A stretch of 64,000 nt of DNA from JAILLW01 sp045629045 (GCA_045629045.1 JAZQQM010000019.1:26508-90507), one strand, 5' to 3'. Counted from the stretch's first letter, positions 27,122 through 36,603 are shown. Program-made: numbers and translations. The notes: generated by a model not told the origin, from the sequence alone.

Positions 27122-27130
27122 TGGTACAAT
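27122..27130 (+). promoter_or_regulatory. Possible extended -10 promoter for the phosphohexomutase gene
   Basis: TGGTACAAT fits TGnTACAAT, 36 bases before ATG 27166, followed by a GGAGG site (27153-27157). No good -35 is seen at the usual spacing. It could allow expression of the mutase independently of the glycosyltransferase genes. Confidence 0.35.
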
Positions 27131-27165
27131 GTCAGTGACTAATATTTCTATTTGGAGGATGACAA

Positions 27166-28887
27166 ATGAATTATAAGGAACAGTATGAAATATGGCTCAG
27201 CAATCCGTATTTTGACGAGGCTACGAAGTCTGAACTTAAGGCAATCGGAGCTGATGAAAAAGAAATAGAAGACCGTTTTTACAAAGAACTTGAATTCGGT
27301 ACGGGCGGATTACGCGGCGTAATAGGCGCCGGCCTTAACAGAATGAATGTATATACGGTACGTAAAGCAACACAGGGACTTGCCAATTACATTTTGAAGC
27401 AGGGTACTCAGGATAAGGGTGTTGCCATAGCATACGACTCAAGAAGAATGAGCCCGGAATTTGCAGATGTTGCAGCTCTTTGCCTTAACGCCAACGGAAT
27501 TAAGGCTTATGTGTTTGATGCTTTACGCCCTACTCCGGAGCTTTCTTTTGCATTAAGGGAATTAGGTTGTACCGCGGGTATTGTTGTAACGGCTTCACAT
27601 AACCCTCCGGAGTATAACGGATACAAGGTTTACTGGGCTGACGGAGCGCAGGTTACACCTCCTCACGATGTAGATATCATTACAGAGGTTAAGGCAATAG
27701 CGGATATTACCTCAGCCAAGACCATGGACCTTGATGAGGCCAAGAAGGCAGGTCTTTACAATGTTATCGGTTCCGAAATCGATGACAAATATATGGTTGA
27801 ACTTAAAAAGCAGATAATTCACGCCGACGTTATTACGAAAATGGCTGAAGATATTACGATTGTGTACTCTCCTTTCCACGGAACAGGTAATGTACCTGTA
27901 AGAAGAGTACTTAAGGAACTTGGATTCAAGAATGTATTCGTGGTTAAGGAACAGGAGCTTCCGGATCCCGATTTTACCACGTTGGAATATCCTAATCCCG
28001 AAGATCCCAAGGCTTTCACTCTGGCATTAAAACTTGCGAAAGAAAAGAATGCCGATATTATTCTTGCAACCGATCCCGATGCCGACAGATTGGGTATCTA
28101 CGCACTTGATACCAAGACGGGCGAGTATATGCCTTTTACAGGCAATATGTCAGGTATGGTTATTGCAGAGTATATTCTCAGGGAGAGAAAGGCAACGGGA
28201 ACAATGCCTGTTAATCCGGCCCTTGTAACTACGATTGTTACAACGAATATGGCAAGAGCAATTGCCAAGGATTACGGCCTTAAGTTCATCGAGGTTCTTA
28301 CAGGCTTTAAGTATATCGGTGAACAGATTAAATTCTTCGAGCAGGATAATTCATACAATTATGTATTCGGTTTGGAAGAGTCATACGGATGCCTTGCGGG
28401 AACCCATGCAAGAGATAAGGATGCTATTGTTGCCGTAATGTGCCTTTGTGAAGTGGCTGCATGGTGCAAAGCTAACGGAATTACCGTATGGGATCAGATG
28501 ATTAATTTATACAATAAGTACGGTTACTATAAAGAAACACAGTATACAATTACTCTTAAGGGAATGGATGGAGCTAAGCAGATTCAGGAAATCATGGATA
28601 AGCTTCGTAAGAACCCTCCTAAGGAGTTCGGAGAACTTAAGGTTAAGGAATTCCGTGACTACAAGGAAGATGTAGTTGTTAATTATGAAACAGGCAGCAA
28701 GGGAACTACGGGCTTGCCTAATTCAAACGTTCTTTATTTTGATCTTACCGAGGATGCATGGTGTTGCGCACGTCCTTCGGGAACAGAACCTAAGATTAAA
28801 TTCTATATGGGTGTTAAGGGTAATTCTTTGGAGGATTCGGCTAAGAAGGTTGAAGCTTTGACAGAAAACGTAAAGGCACTTATTTAG
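27166..28887 (+). CDS. Phosphoglucomutase/phosphomannomutase family protein
   Basis: Interconverts hexose 6-phosphate and 1-phosphate, supplying glucose-1-phosphate for RfbA. 573 residues, typical of the long bacterial (PgcA-like) group. The phosphoserine loop is TASHNPPEYNGYK (S144). The metal loop is DPDADR (D303, D305, D307). The sugar loop contains EESYG, and the phosphate loop RPSGTEPK starts at 536. A strong GGAGG precedes the ATG. Placement between glycosyltransferase genes supports a role in sugar-nucleotide supply. Substrate preference (glucose or mannose) cannot be decided. Confidence 0.93.
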   Translation: MNYKEQYEIWLSNPYFDEATKSELKAIGADEKEIEDRFYKELEFGTGGLRGVIGAGLNRMNVYTVRKATQGLANYILKQGTQDKGVAIAYDSRRMSPEFADVAALCLNANGIKAYVFDALRPTPELSFALRELGCTAGIVVTASHNPPEYNGYKVYWADGAQVTPPHDVDIITEVKAIADITSAKTMDLDEAKKAGLYNVIGSEIDDKYMVELKKQIIHADVITKMAEDITIVYSPFHGTGNVPVRRVLKELGFKNVFVVKEQELPDPDFTTLEYPNPEDPKAFTLALKLAKEKNADIILATDPDADRLGIYALDTKTGEYMPFTGNMSGMVIAEYILRERKATGTMPVNPALVTTIVTTNMARAIAKDYGLKFIEVLTGFKYIGEQIKFFEQDNSYNYVFGLEESYGCLAGTHARDKDAIVAVMCLCEVAAWCKANGITVWDQMINLYNKYGYYKETQYTITLKGMDGAKQIQEIMDKLRKNPPKEFGELKVKEFRDYKEDVVVNYETGSKGTTGLPNSNVLYFDLTEDAWCCARPSGTEPKIKFYMGVKGNSLEDSAKKVEALTENVKALI

Positions 28888-28910
28888 TCCCATGGCAACC
28901 GGGGGAAGAT

Positions 28911-30221
28911 TTGAACAGTAATCTATTAAAGACATTCAATTATATAAAACGTAACGGAGTGATTAAAACTTCTTATGCCGTTGTCGAAAGGATTAAGGAG
29001 AACAAGTCATTTTCTTATACGTATTCACCGATATCTGAAGAAGAGCGACTTACTCAGATAGAAAAGTCACTCGATTATTCCGTATCTTTTAGTATTCTGG
29101 TGCCGTCTTACGAGACGGCACCGACATATCTTAAAGCACTTATTGATTCGGTTCTTGCTCAAACATATAGTAAGTGGGAGCTGATTATTGCCGATGCCAG
29201 CAGTACTGATGTGGTTTTATCCACGGTACAGAGTTATTCGGACAAAAGAATAGTCTATGTTAAACTGGATGAAAATAAAGGCATATCCGGTAATTCCAAC
29301 GAAGCACTTAAATATTGTTCAAAAGAATATATAGGATTGCTTGACCATGATGACTTGTTGTGTCCGGATGCGCTTTATGAAAATGCCAAAAAGATAGAGG
29401 AATCAAAACAAAACGATATAACATTACAGATGTTATATTCAGACGAAGATAAAACAAATACCGAAAACACGCTATTTTTCGAGCCGAACATCAAACCTGG
29501 ATTTAATTTAGACCTATTACTGTCCAATAATTATATTTGCCATTTTCTGGTTATAAGGGCGGACTTAATTAAGGAAATTGCTTTTAGATCCGAATATGAC
29601 GGAGCTCAGGATCATGATTTGATATTACGGACCGTGGCGAAATTAAGAACCGTATCCGGGAACTATGAGGAAAATATTGCTCATATAGCCAAGGTGCTGT
29701 ACCACTGGCGATGCCATGATAAATCGACGGCTTCAAATCCCATGAGCAAAAAATATGCATATGATGCGGGAAAACGTTGTGTCGAGGATTTCCTTAAAAA
29801 AGCCAAGATAAGTGCAACTGTAAGTGAACTGCCCCATGTGGGATTTTTCAGAGTAGATTACGAGCCGGATATTTTTAGTCAGCGTAAGGAAGTGTGCGCA
29901 ATAGTCGGCAGAATTATAAACAAGAAATCTAAAGTTATAAGCGGTGTGTTTGATGAGAACAGGAAAGTAATGTTTGAAGGACTGAGTAAACATTCATCCG
30001 GCGGATATCTCCATAGAGCTTCCTGTCAGATGGAAGTTCCCTATGTTGATGTACGTGCCATGAAGGCTAATGAAAGAGCTATGAAAGTTTATGAGGAACT
30101 TACTAAACGATATGGCAATAAATTAAGCACAAGGGAGCTTGGCTTTAAATTCTGCGATGTTATGAAAGAACACGGATATAAATTCGTATATGACCCGAAA
30201 ATAGTGGTAAAGAGTAAGTAG
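28911..30221 (+). CDS. GT2 glycosyltransferase with decayed second domain
   Basis: 436 residues. It uses a TTG start with GGGGGAAG immediately upstream; no later Met fits. An intact GT2 domain runs from FSILVPSYE (~63) through LDHDD (~145) to YHWRCHDKSTASNP. The remaining ~130 residues align by eye with the late part of the second domain of the gene at 25106 (VCAIVGRIINKKSKV, GGYLHRASCQMEVPYVDVRA). They lack that domain's nucleotide-binding half. It is likely a once-bifunctional enzyme reduced to one active site. Confidence 0.85.
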   Translation: MNSNLLKTFNYIKRNGVIKTSYAVVERIKENKSFSYTYSPISEEERLTQIEKSLDYSVSFSILVPSYETAPTYLKALIDSVLAQTYSKWELIIADASSTDVVLSTVQSYSDKRIVYVKLDENKGISGNSNEALKYCSKEYIGLLDHDDLLCPDALYENAKKIEESKQNDITLQMLYSDEDKTNTENTLFFEPNIKPGFNLDLLLSNNYICHFLVIRADLIKEIAFRSEYDGAQDHDLILRTVAKLRTVSGNYEENIAHIAKVLYHWRCHDKSTASNPMSKKYAYDAGKRCVEDFLKKAKISATVSELPHVGFFRVDYEPDIFSQRKEVCAIVGRIINKKSKVISGVFDENRKVMFEGLSKHSSGGYLHRASCQMEVPYVDVRAMKANERAMKVYEELTKRYGNKLSTRELGFKFCDVMKEHGYKFVYDPKIVVKSK

Positions 30222-31202
30222 ATGGTTAAAACAACAATCGTTATCCCAAATTACAACGGAATAGAATTTATCGAAAATTGCTTAAAGAGCGTACTTACAT
30301 CAGATGTTGATGTGGCAATAACGGTGGTTGATAACGGTTCGACAGACGGCTCCAGGGAATTGGTTAAAGAAAAGTTTACCATGGTAAAGCTTATCGAACT
30401 TGAGTCCAATACCGGCTTTTGCCGTGCCTGTAATGAAGGAATTAAGGCCTCCGATACGGAATATGTATACCTGCTCAACAATGATACAACAATAAAGTCG
30501 GATACGGTTTCGAAACTTGAAGGTGCTTTGGATAAGGATGCAAAGGCTTTTTGCTGCCAGTCAAGAATGATGAAGATGTCAGATCCTTCATACATAGATT
30601 CGGCAGGAGACTATTATTGCGCCCTTGGATGGGCCTTTGCCGACGGTAAGGATGTAAAAGTCGTAAATTGCGATACATTTGAACACGGCATCCATAAAGT
30701 AACATCCGGTTGTGGAGGCGCAACCCTTTACAGGCGCTCTGTCATAGACAAAATAGGTATGCTGGATGAGAATCATTTTGCATATCTTGAAGATGTTGAC
30801 TGGGGGCTCAGAGCCTATATTAACGGGTATCACAGTCTGGTTAATTATGATTCTGTTGTGCTTCATGCAGGAAGCGGGGCGTCAGGTTCCCGATATAACG
30901 AATTCAAAATTAAACTTTCCAGCAGGAACAGTGTTTACATTATATATAAGAATATGCCGTTGCTGCTTATTATCTTTAACTTGCCAATTATTCTGATTGG
31001 GTATTTAATTAAACTAGTGTTCTTCATCATAAAAGGATATGGTGCAACGTATTTTAACGGGATTCTTAAAGGGCTTGATTTTTGCGCATCACCTTTGGCA
31101 AAAGAACATAAGATTAAGTTTAAAATAGGCAGATTGGGAAGATATATATCTTTTGAATTAATGCTGCTTGTAAATGTATTAAGACGGTTGGGTGAATTAT
31201 GA
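30222..31202 (+). CDS. GT2 family glycosyltransferase (rhamnosyltransferase-like)
   Basis: 326 residues. A single GT-A domain begins at TIVIPNYNG (4-12) with VDNGSTDGS and LLNNDT, and LEDVDWGLRAY near 190. A C-terminal hydrophobic segment (about 247-272) probably anchors it to the membrane. The pattern resembles WbbL/RgpA-side rhamnosyltransferases that add the first sugars to a lipid-linked primer. It starts directly after the previous stop and overlaps the next gene by ATGA. Confidence 0.88.
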   Translation: MVKTTIVIPNYNGIEFIENCLKSVLTSDVDVAITVVDNGSTDGSRELVKEKFTMVKLIELESNTGFCRACNEGIKASDTEYVYLLNNDTTIKSDTVSKLEGALDKDAKAFCCQSRMMKMSDPSYIDSAGDYYCALGWAFADGKDVKVVNCDTFEHGIHKVTSGCGGATLYRRSVIDKIGMLDENHFAYLEDVDWGLRAYINGYHSLVNYDSVVLHAGSGASGSRYNEFKIKLSSRNSVYIIYKNMPLLLIIFNLPIILIGYLIKLVFFIIKGYGATYFNGILKGLDFCASPLAKEHKIKFKIGRLGRYISFELMLLVNVLRRLGEL

Positions 31203-32608
31203 TTAAAGACAACCAAAAGTATTTTAACAGACTGCATTTAGTGATAGATGCCATAGTGGTGGCTCTGTCTTATTTGCTTGCCTGGTATATTATGTTCGGA
31301 ACGGGGTTTGCGGATGCCAACCCTTCTGTAGGTGTCCTTGATTCGGCAACATATTTCAGTGTTTTATGGTTCCTCGTGCCTATGTACGTGGTACTTTATT
31401 ATATGTTCGGTACCTATGCGCCTAAACGTGCCACCAGGTTTAGAAGTGAATTTTTTGGTATTTTTAAAGCCAATACAGCGGGAATTATCCTTTTCGTAGT
31501 TATCCTGTATGTCCTCAAGTTATGGGACATTTCAAGATTTATGATCGGATTCTTCTATGTGATTAATATTATTCTGACCACGGTTGTCAGAGCTCTTATA
31601 AGACGTCTGCTTCAGCTCTTTAGACGAAAAGGTTACAACCAGAAGTATGTTTTGCTGGTGGGATATTCAAGAGCAGCGGAAGAATATATTACAAGAATTA
31701 ATCAGAATCCGCAGTGGGGATATGTAATAAGGGGAATACTTGATGATACGATTCCGAGAGGCACGGTATATAAGGGCATCAAGGTCGTAGGAAATATCGA
31801 AAATATAAAGTATATACTTCCGGAAAATAAACTTGATGAAATTGCAATTACTCTTGCACTTAAGGATTACGAAAAACTTGAATCGATAGTTGATATATGT
31901 GAGAAGGCCGGCGTACATACGAAGTTTATACCGGATTATAATTCTCTCGTACCTTCGAATCCGTATACCGAAGATGTTATGGGGCTTCCGGTTATTAATA
32001 TAAGATATGTGCCTCTTAATAATATGCTTAATTTGTTCTTTAAAAGGACAATGGATATTATCGGGGCGAGCCTTGCTATTATAATCGGGTCTCCGGTTTT
32101 GCTTATATGTGCATTGTGCGTTAAATTTTCGTCTGAAGGACCTATTTTATACAAGCAGGAGAGAGTGGGACTTAATAATAAGCCTTTTATGATGTATAAG
32201 TTTCGCTCTATGGTAGTTCAGAAGGTTACGGATGAGGAAAAAGGATGGACCACCAAAGACGATATGCGAGTTACTAAGGTGGGCAAGGTACTGCGTAAGT
32301 TCTCTTTGGATGAGTTACCTCAATTGTTTAACGTATTGATAGGTGAAATGTCTCTTGTGGGACCAAGACCTGAAAGACCGCAGTTCGTTGATAAATTTAA
32401 GGAAGAAATTCCAAGATATATGATTAAGCATCAGGTTCGTCCGGGTATGACAGGATGGGCGCAGGTAAACGGACTTAGAGGAGATACGTCTATACGTAAG
32501 CGTGTTGAGTACGATTTGTTCTATATCGAAAACTGGAGCGTTGCTCTTGATTTTAAGATTATGTTTATGACATTGTTCACCGGTATTTTTAACAAAAATG
32601 CTTATTAA
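31199..32608 (+). CDS. Polyprenyl-phosphate sugar-1-phosphate transferase (WbaP/CpsE-like)
   Basis: Starts repeat-unit or polymer synthesis by placing a sugar-1-phosphate on undecaprenyl phosphate. 469 residues: about four N-terminal spans, a CoA-binding-like Rossmann domain (about 140-250), and a C-terminal bacterial sugar transferase domain. The last contains KRTMDIIGA, MYKFRSM, LDELPQLFNVL, SLVGPRPE and RPGMTGWAQVNG, all family hallmarks. It overlaps the preceding GT2 gene. A strong terminator follows, so this is the last gene of that run. The primer sugar is probably glucose or galactose. Confidence 0.95.
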   Translation: MIKDNQKYFNRLHLVIDAIVVALSYLLAWYIMFGTGFADANPSVGVLDSATYFSVLWFLVPMYVVLYYMFGTYAPKRATRFRSEFFGIFKANTAGIILFVVILYVLKLWDISRFMIGFFYVINIILTTVVRALIRRLLQLFRRKGYNQKYVLLVGYSRAAEEYITRINQNPQWGYVIRGILDDTIPRGTVYKGIKVVGNIENIKYILPENKLDEIAITLALKDYEKLESIVDICEKAGVHTKFIPDYNSLVPSNPYTEDVMGLPVINIRYVPLNNMLNLFFKRTMDIIGASLAIIIGSPVLLICALCVKFSSEGPILYKQERVGLNNKPFMMYKFRSMVVQKVTDEEKGWTTKDDMRVTKVGKVLRKFSLDELPQLFNVLIGEMSLVGPRPERPQFVDKFKEEIPRYMIKHQVRPGMTGWAQVNGLRGDTSIRKRVEYDLFYIENWSVALDFKIMFMTLFTGIFNKNAY

Positions 32609-32667
32609 TTGATCAAAAATATATTAAGCAGTCTGTCTTGACTTAATTATTGATATGTGCGAAAATG

Positions 32668-32715
32668 CTACATTATGGGTTTTTATGTGAATGTATCCCA
32701 TAATGTAGTTTTTTT
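32668..32715 (+). terminator. Rho-independent terminator of the polysaccharide operon
   Basis: Perfect 12-bp stem CTACATTATGGG (32668-32679) with CCCATAATGTAG (32697-32708), a 17-base loop and seven T. It lies 60 bases after the sugar-1-phosphate transferase stop and 22 bases before the LCP gene. Confidence 0.85.
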
Positions 32716-32737
32716 AATTTAAAGGAGATAATCTATT

Positions 32738-34069
32738 ATGTCGGATGATAGAAGAAACTCGCGTCCACAGGGTCCTGGTCGTGATATGGGTGCGCGTCGC
32801 GCTCCTTCGGGAAGACCTCAGGGGCAACCGGGAAGACCTCAGGGGCAACCGAGAAGAGAAGGCGGTCAAAGACCGGCACAAAGAAGAGAATATTCCGATC
32901 GCCCTATGAGAAGCGATAGAGTAGTAGATAGCAGAAGAACGGCTTCTAACGGAAGAAAACCTCAAAAACAGAAGTCTAAAACCGGTAAGATTGTACTTAT
33001 CATATTTGAGATTCTTCTACTGGTTGCATTGGGATTTGCACTATATTTTATATTGAATACCACAAAATCGGGAAAGATTGAATTGCCTGAAGAGGATATC
33101 ATCATTAATGAAGAGGTTAAGGCTAAACTTCAATCCCAGGCTTCCGCATCCGGTAAGAGCGACAATGATGCAGCAAGTATGACAGGATACAGAAATATTG
33201 CATTGTTCGGTGTTGACTCGAGAGAAGGAGCTTTAACCAAAAATACCAGATCCGATACAATTATGGTTGCTTCAATCAATCTTGAGACAGGTGATTGTAA
33301 GCTCGTTTCCGTATTCAGAGATACATATCTTAACTTAAGTAACGATTCATATAATAAGTGTAATGCTGCTTATGCAAAGGGCGGTCCTATGCAGGCAATC
33401 AATATGCTTAACATGAACCTTGACCTTGATATTACCGATTTTGTTACTATAGGTTTTGAAGGTCTTATTGATGTTATCGATGCGGTAGGCGGTGTAGAGG
33501 TTAACGTTACGGAAGCCGAAATCAAGCATCTTAACAACTATCAGATAAGTATGGTTGGTAAGTCTTCCGACGGAATTAACTTTACGGCAAATGAAGGTAC
33601 CGACTATATTCCTGTTAAGAGTGCGGGAATGCAGACCCTTAACGGACTTCAGGCAACAGCTTATTGCCGTATCAGATATGTAGGTGATGATTTCCAGAGA
33701 GCCGAAAGGCAAAGAACTGTTATAAAGGCTATTATGGATAAAGCAAAGGCTAATCCGACAAAACTTGCGGGAATTGCCGAGGACGTATTTAGTGAAGTAT
33801 ATACATCACTTGATTTATCGGAGATTCTTACTATTTTGAGTGATATTACAAAGTACCAGATAGTTGATGAAATGGGATTCCCGGATGCAGATATGCGTGG
33901 CGGCGGAACAATCGGAAATAAGGGTTCCTGCATCGTGCCTTTGACACTTGAGAATAACGTAATACTTCTTCACGAATTTATGTTTGGAGAGAAGAATTAC
34001 GAGCCTTCTTCAACAGTAAAGACATGCTCACAGCAGATTATTAACGAAACGGGACAGTATTTGAAATAG
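32738..34069 (+). CDS. LytR-CpsA-Psr (LCP) family glycopolymer ligase
   Basis: Transfers lipid-linked glycopolymers to peptidoglycan outside the cell. 443 residues: an Arg/Gly/Pro/Gln-rich cytoplasmic tail (1-82), a membrane span (~83-106), then an LCP domain. The domain begins at YRNIALFGVDSRE, with RSDTIMVASI, SVFRDTY and RQRTVIKAI carrying the conserved Asp/Arg residues. The tail contains a duplicated RPQGQPG unit from a 21-base tandem repeat. AAAGGAGA precedes the ATG. It follows the polysaccharide operon across a terminator, so it is probably the ligase for that polymer with its own promoter. Confidence 0.93.
   Translation: MSDDRRNSRPQGPGRDMGARRAPSGRPQGQPGRPQGQPRREGGQRPAQRREYSDRPMRSDRVVDSRRTASNGRKPQKQKSKTGKIVLIIFEILLLVALGFALYFILNTTKSGKIELPEEDIIINEEVKAKLQSQASASGKSDNDAASMTGYRNIALFGVDSREGALTKNTRSDTIMVASINLETGDCKLVSVFRDTYLNLSNDSYNKCNAAYAKGGPMQAINMLNMNLDLDITDFVTIGFEGLIDVIDAVGGVEVNVTEAEIKHLNNYQISMVGKSSDGINFTANEGTDYIPVKSAGMQTLNGLQATAYCRIRYVGDDFQRAERQRTVIKAIMDKAKANPTKLAGIAEDVFSEVYTSLDLSEILTILSDITKYQIVDEMGFPDADMRGGGTIGNKGSCIVPLTLENNVILLHEFMFGEKNYEPSSTVKTCSQQIINETGQYLK
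32809..32850 (+). repeat. Two perfect 21-bp tandem repeats in the LCP gene
   Basis: Units 32809-32829 and 32830-32850 are identical and encode the duplicated Gly-Arg-Pro-Gln-Gly-Gln-Pro segment of the cytoplasmic tail. Such in-frame repeats can vary in number by slippage. Confidence 0.85.
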
Positions 34070-34082
34070 TTATTAAATAATT

Positions 34083-34108
34083 AAAGGGCCTTGCATAAAG
34101 GCCCTTTT
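34083..34108 (+). terminator. Terminator after the LCP gene
   Basis: Perfect 10-bp stem AAAGGGCCTT (34083-34092) with AAGGCCCTTT (34098-34107), a 5-base loop and a short T tail. The loop also holds the only -35-like TTGCAT for the next gene. Confidence 0.85.
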
Positions 34109-34118
34109 AGTTTATAAT
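34091..34118 (+). promoter_or_regulatory. Possible promoter placed inside the terminator, immediately before a GT2 start
   Basis: TATAAT (34113-34118) is a perfect -10. TTGCAT (34091-34096), 16 bases upstream, is a weak -35 lying in the terminator loop. The predicted start falls at about 34125, on the ATG pair 34124/34127, which has no Shine-Dalgarno sequence. Confidence 0.4.
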
Positions 34119-34123
34119 TTTTA

Positions 34124-35053
34124 ATGATGAAAGTAGACGTAATTATTCCAACATATAAGCCAACTGAACATCTTATGTCTTTGCTCTTCTATATGTCGAA
34201 ACAGACAGTTAAGCCTAATAAGGTCATAGTTGTTAATACGGAAAAAGAGTATTGGGACAAGTTTTTTGAACCCTATGACATAATGGCTAAATACCCTTTC
34301 GTAGAACTTCATCATATTACGAAGGCGGAATTCGACCACGGAAAGACACGAAATACAGGTGTCTCTTATTCTGATGCGGAATATTTCCTTATGATGACGG
34401 ATGATGCCGTTCCGGATGATGAGCACCTTATAGAGAATCTTCTTAAAAGTTTTGATAATCCCCAAGTGGGAATTGCATACGCCAGGCAATTGCCCCATAA
34501 AGGCTGCCATGTAATCGAAAAATACACACGAATTTTTAATTATCCGCCCCAAAGCATGATTAAAGGTAAAAAAGATATAGAAACCATGGGAATAAAGGCG
34601 TTTTTTGCCTCGAATGTATGCTCCCTGTACAAACGTGAGGTTTTTGATAAGCTGGAGGGATTCATAGACAGAACTATCTTTAACGAAGATATGATATATG
34701 CACGAAAGATGATTGATGCAGGATATCTTATTGCTTATGAAGCAGATGCAAGAGTTAAGCATTCCCATAACTATTCGGGCATAATGCAGCTTAAAAGAAA
34801 CTTTGATCTTGGGGTATCCCATGGGGATCATCCCGAGGTATTCGGTGACGTTAAATCTGAGGGCGAAGGTGTTAAACTTGTTAAGAATACAGCCAAATTC
34901 TTATGCAAAAAGTTTATGCCCTGGCTCGTAATTAAACTTGTTTACCAAAGCGGGTGCAAGTTTATTGGGTATCGTTTGGGCAAAGCATATAAGAAGCTTC
35001 CGATGAGAATTGTATATCTTTGTACAATGAATCGTGATTATTTTACAAAATAA
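34124..35053 (+). CDS. GT2 family glycosyltransferase (RgpB/RfbF-like)
   Basis: 309 residues with an N-terminal GT-A fold: VDVIIPTYKP (4-13), FDHGKTRNTG and MMTDDAVP as the metal site, then FASNVCSLYKREVFD. These motifs resemble rhamnosyltransferases of the RgpB/RfbF group. Two ATGs lie in tandem (34124 and 34127); either may be used, and neither has a ribosome binding site. It lies outside the main polysaccharide operon, between the LCP and HtrA genes, with its own apparent promoter. Confidence 0.85.
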   Translation: MMKVDVIIPTYKPTEHLMSLLFYMSKQTVKPNKVIVVNTEKEYWDKFFEPYDIMAKYPFVELHHITKAEFDHGKTRNTGVSYSDAEYFLMMTDDAVPDDEHLIENLLKSFDNPQVGIAYARQLPHKGCHVIEKYTRIFNYPPQSMIKGKKDIETMGIKAFFASNVCSLYKREVFDKLEGFIDRTIFNEDMIYARKMIDAGYLIAYEADARVKHSHNYSGIMQLKRNFDLGVSHGDHPEVFGDVKSEGEGVKLVKNTAKFLCKKFMPWLVIKLVYQSGCKFIGYRLGKAYKKLPMRIVYLCTMNRDYFTK

Positions 35054-35147
35054 ACACTTAGTTTTCACAATTTGAACACAAATCGGGAATATACTTCATG
35101 GTAGTTGATGAGGGAGAAATTTTGTGAACTAAGGAGGATTGATTATT

Positions 35148-36536
35148 ATGGAATCAAATAACAACAAAAAGGGCTCCTTTAAAAAAGTTTTGGTAGGTGC
35201 CTTGGTAGGACTGGTATTCGGATTATTTGCTGCTTTGGGATTTATCGGAGTGAATATTGTAAATAATTTAATAGGTGGACAGGAAATATCGTTATTTGCA
35301 AGGGATGGCTCTGATAACGAAGTAAAAGAAGCAAAATCGGCAGATACAAAAGAGGAGACAGACGATAACTCCGAGAATCCGGACGAATCGGATGATGAAA
35401 AAGAAAAGACGGATGCAATAGATAAAGCAACCGAAAAAATTGATGAAGTAGAAGACGAAATATATGAAAAAATAGCAAAGGTTGCCCCACCTGAGCTTCA
35501 GGAACAGGGTGTCTATGTTACGGATGTAACAGAAGTTGTAAAGGCTGTTATGCCTGCAGTTGTTTCGGTAAACAACAAATATACGGAGCGATATTCGTAT
35601 TTCGGACAGGTGTACTCTCAGGATAATGAATCTGCAGGCTCGGGAATTATCGTAGGTCAAAGCGAAACGGAGCTTTTGATAGCCACCAATAATCATGTTG
35701 TTGAAGATGCTGAGGAACTGATGGTTACATTTTCGGATACGGATACTGCAACGGCTCAGATTAAGGGTACGGATCCCGAAAGAGATTTGGCGGTAATTGC
35801 AGTTTCACTCAGTGATATTAAATCAAGTACCATGCAGGATATTGCAATTGCATCTCTTGGTGACTCGGATGCATTACTGGTAGGCGAACCTGTAGTTGCG
35901 ATAGGCAATGCTTTGGGATATGGACAATCCGTCACAACGGGTGTTGTAAGTGCCCTTAACAGAACTAAAGAGGTAACGGCATACTATACGGGAACTCCGG
36001 ATGACGGAACCGAAAAATATGAATTCATCCAGACCGATGCAGCTATAAATCCGGGTAATTCCGGCGGAGCGCTTCTTAATATGAAGGGCGAAGTGATTGG
36101 AATCAATTCAAGCAAAATAGGCGGAAATACAATAGAAGGTATGGGATATGCGATTCCTATTTCGGACGCAAAACCTATTATCCGCGATTTGATGAATAAG
36201 AGCACTAAGATAAAAGTGGATGAGAATGAAAAAGGGTATCTCGGAATCACCGGTGTTACGGTGGAAAAGGAATATGCTCAGATATACGGAATGCCTGTAG
36301 GTGTTTATGTTTCTTCCGTAACGGAGGGTAGCGGAGCCGATAAGGCAGGACTTATTAAAGGCGATATTATTACCGAAATTGACGGCCAGGAAGTGGAAAC
36401 AATGGAGGCTCTTAAGAAGGAACTGGAGTATTACAGTGCCGGTACCAGGGTTGAACTTACAATAATGCAGGGCTCACCTGTGGGATATCAGTCTAAGGTT
36501 GTAGAAGTTACACTTGGTAAGTCTTCAGATTCGTAA
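35148..36536 (+). CDS. HtrA/DegP-like serine protease with PDZ domain
   Basis: Membrane-anchored quality-control protease acting outside the cell. 462 residues: a span at about 14-35, a strongly acidic linker (~50-100), a trypsin-like domain with triad H183, D213 and S305 (NPGNSGG), and one C-terminal PDZ domain (KGYLGITG onwards). I chose ATG 35148 with AAGGAGG at 35131-35137; a TTG at 35139 overlaps too closely. The leader contains TTCACAA (35064-35070) and its inverted copy TTGTGAA (35121-35127), which could be operator halves. No clear promoter was identified. Confidence 0.93.
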   Translation: MESNNNKKGSFKKVLVGALVGLVFGLFAALGFIGVNIVNNLIGGQEISLFARDGSDNEVKEAKSADTKEETDDNSENPDESDDEKEKTDAIDKATEKIDEVEDEIYEKIAKVAPPELQEQGVYVTDVTEVVKAVMPAVVSVNNKYTERYSYFGQVYSQDNESAGSGIIVGQSETELLIATNNHVVEDAEELMVTFSDTDTATAQIKGTDPERDLAVIAVSLSDIKSSTMQDIAIASLGDSDALLVGEPVVAIGNALGYGQSVTTGVVSALNRTKEVTAYYTGTPDDGTEKYEFIQTDAAINPGNSGGALLNMKGEVIGINSSKIGGNTIEGMGYAIPISDAKPIIRDLMNKSTKIKVDENEKGYLGITGVTVEKEYAQIYGMPVGVYVSSVTEGSGADKAGLIKGDIITEIDGQEVETMEALKKELEYYSAGTRVELTIMQGSPVGYQSKVVEVTLGKSSDS

Positions 36537-36562
36537 AAATATATTTTTTAACATAAATAATG

Positions 36563-36603
36563 TCCCGAAGAGTTTAAAAAGTTAAATTCTTCGGGATTTT
36601 TTT
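36563..36603 (+). terminator. Terminator after the HtrA-like gene
   Basis: Perfect 9-bp stem TCCCGAAGA (36563-36571) with TCTTCGGGA (36588-36596), followed by seven T. It separates the protease gene from the flagellar cluster. Confidence 0.85.

Noticed and set aside
34121..34831. 236-codon antisense frame opposite a GT2 gene
   Set aside because: The plus strand encodes a clear GT2 protein. The antisense frame has no start signal and no recognisable motif.
35054..35130. Promoter for the HtrA-like gene
   Set aside because: TTGAAC and TATACT are present but too close together (12 bases), and other pairings are too far apart, so none is reported.
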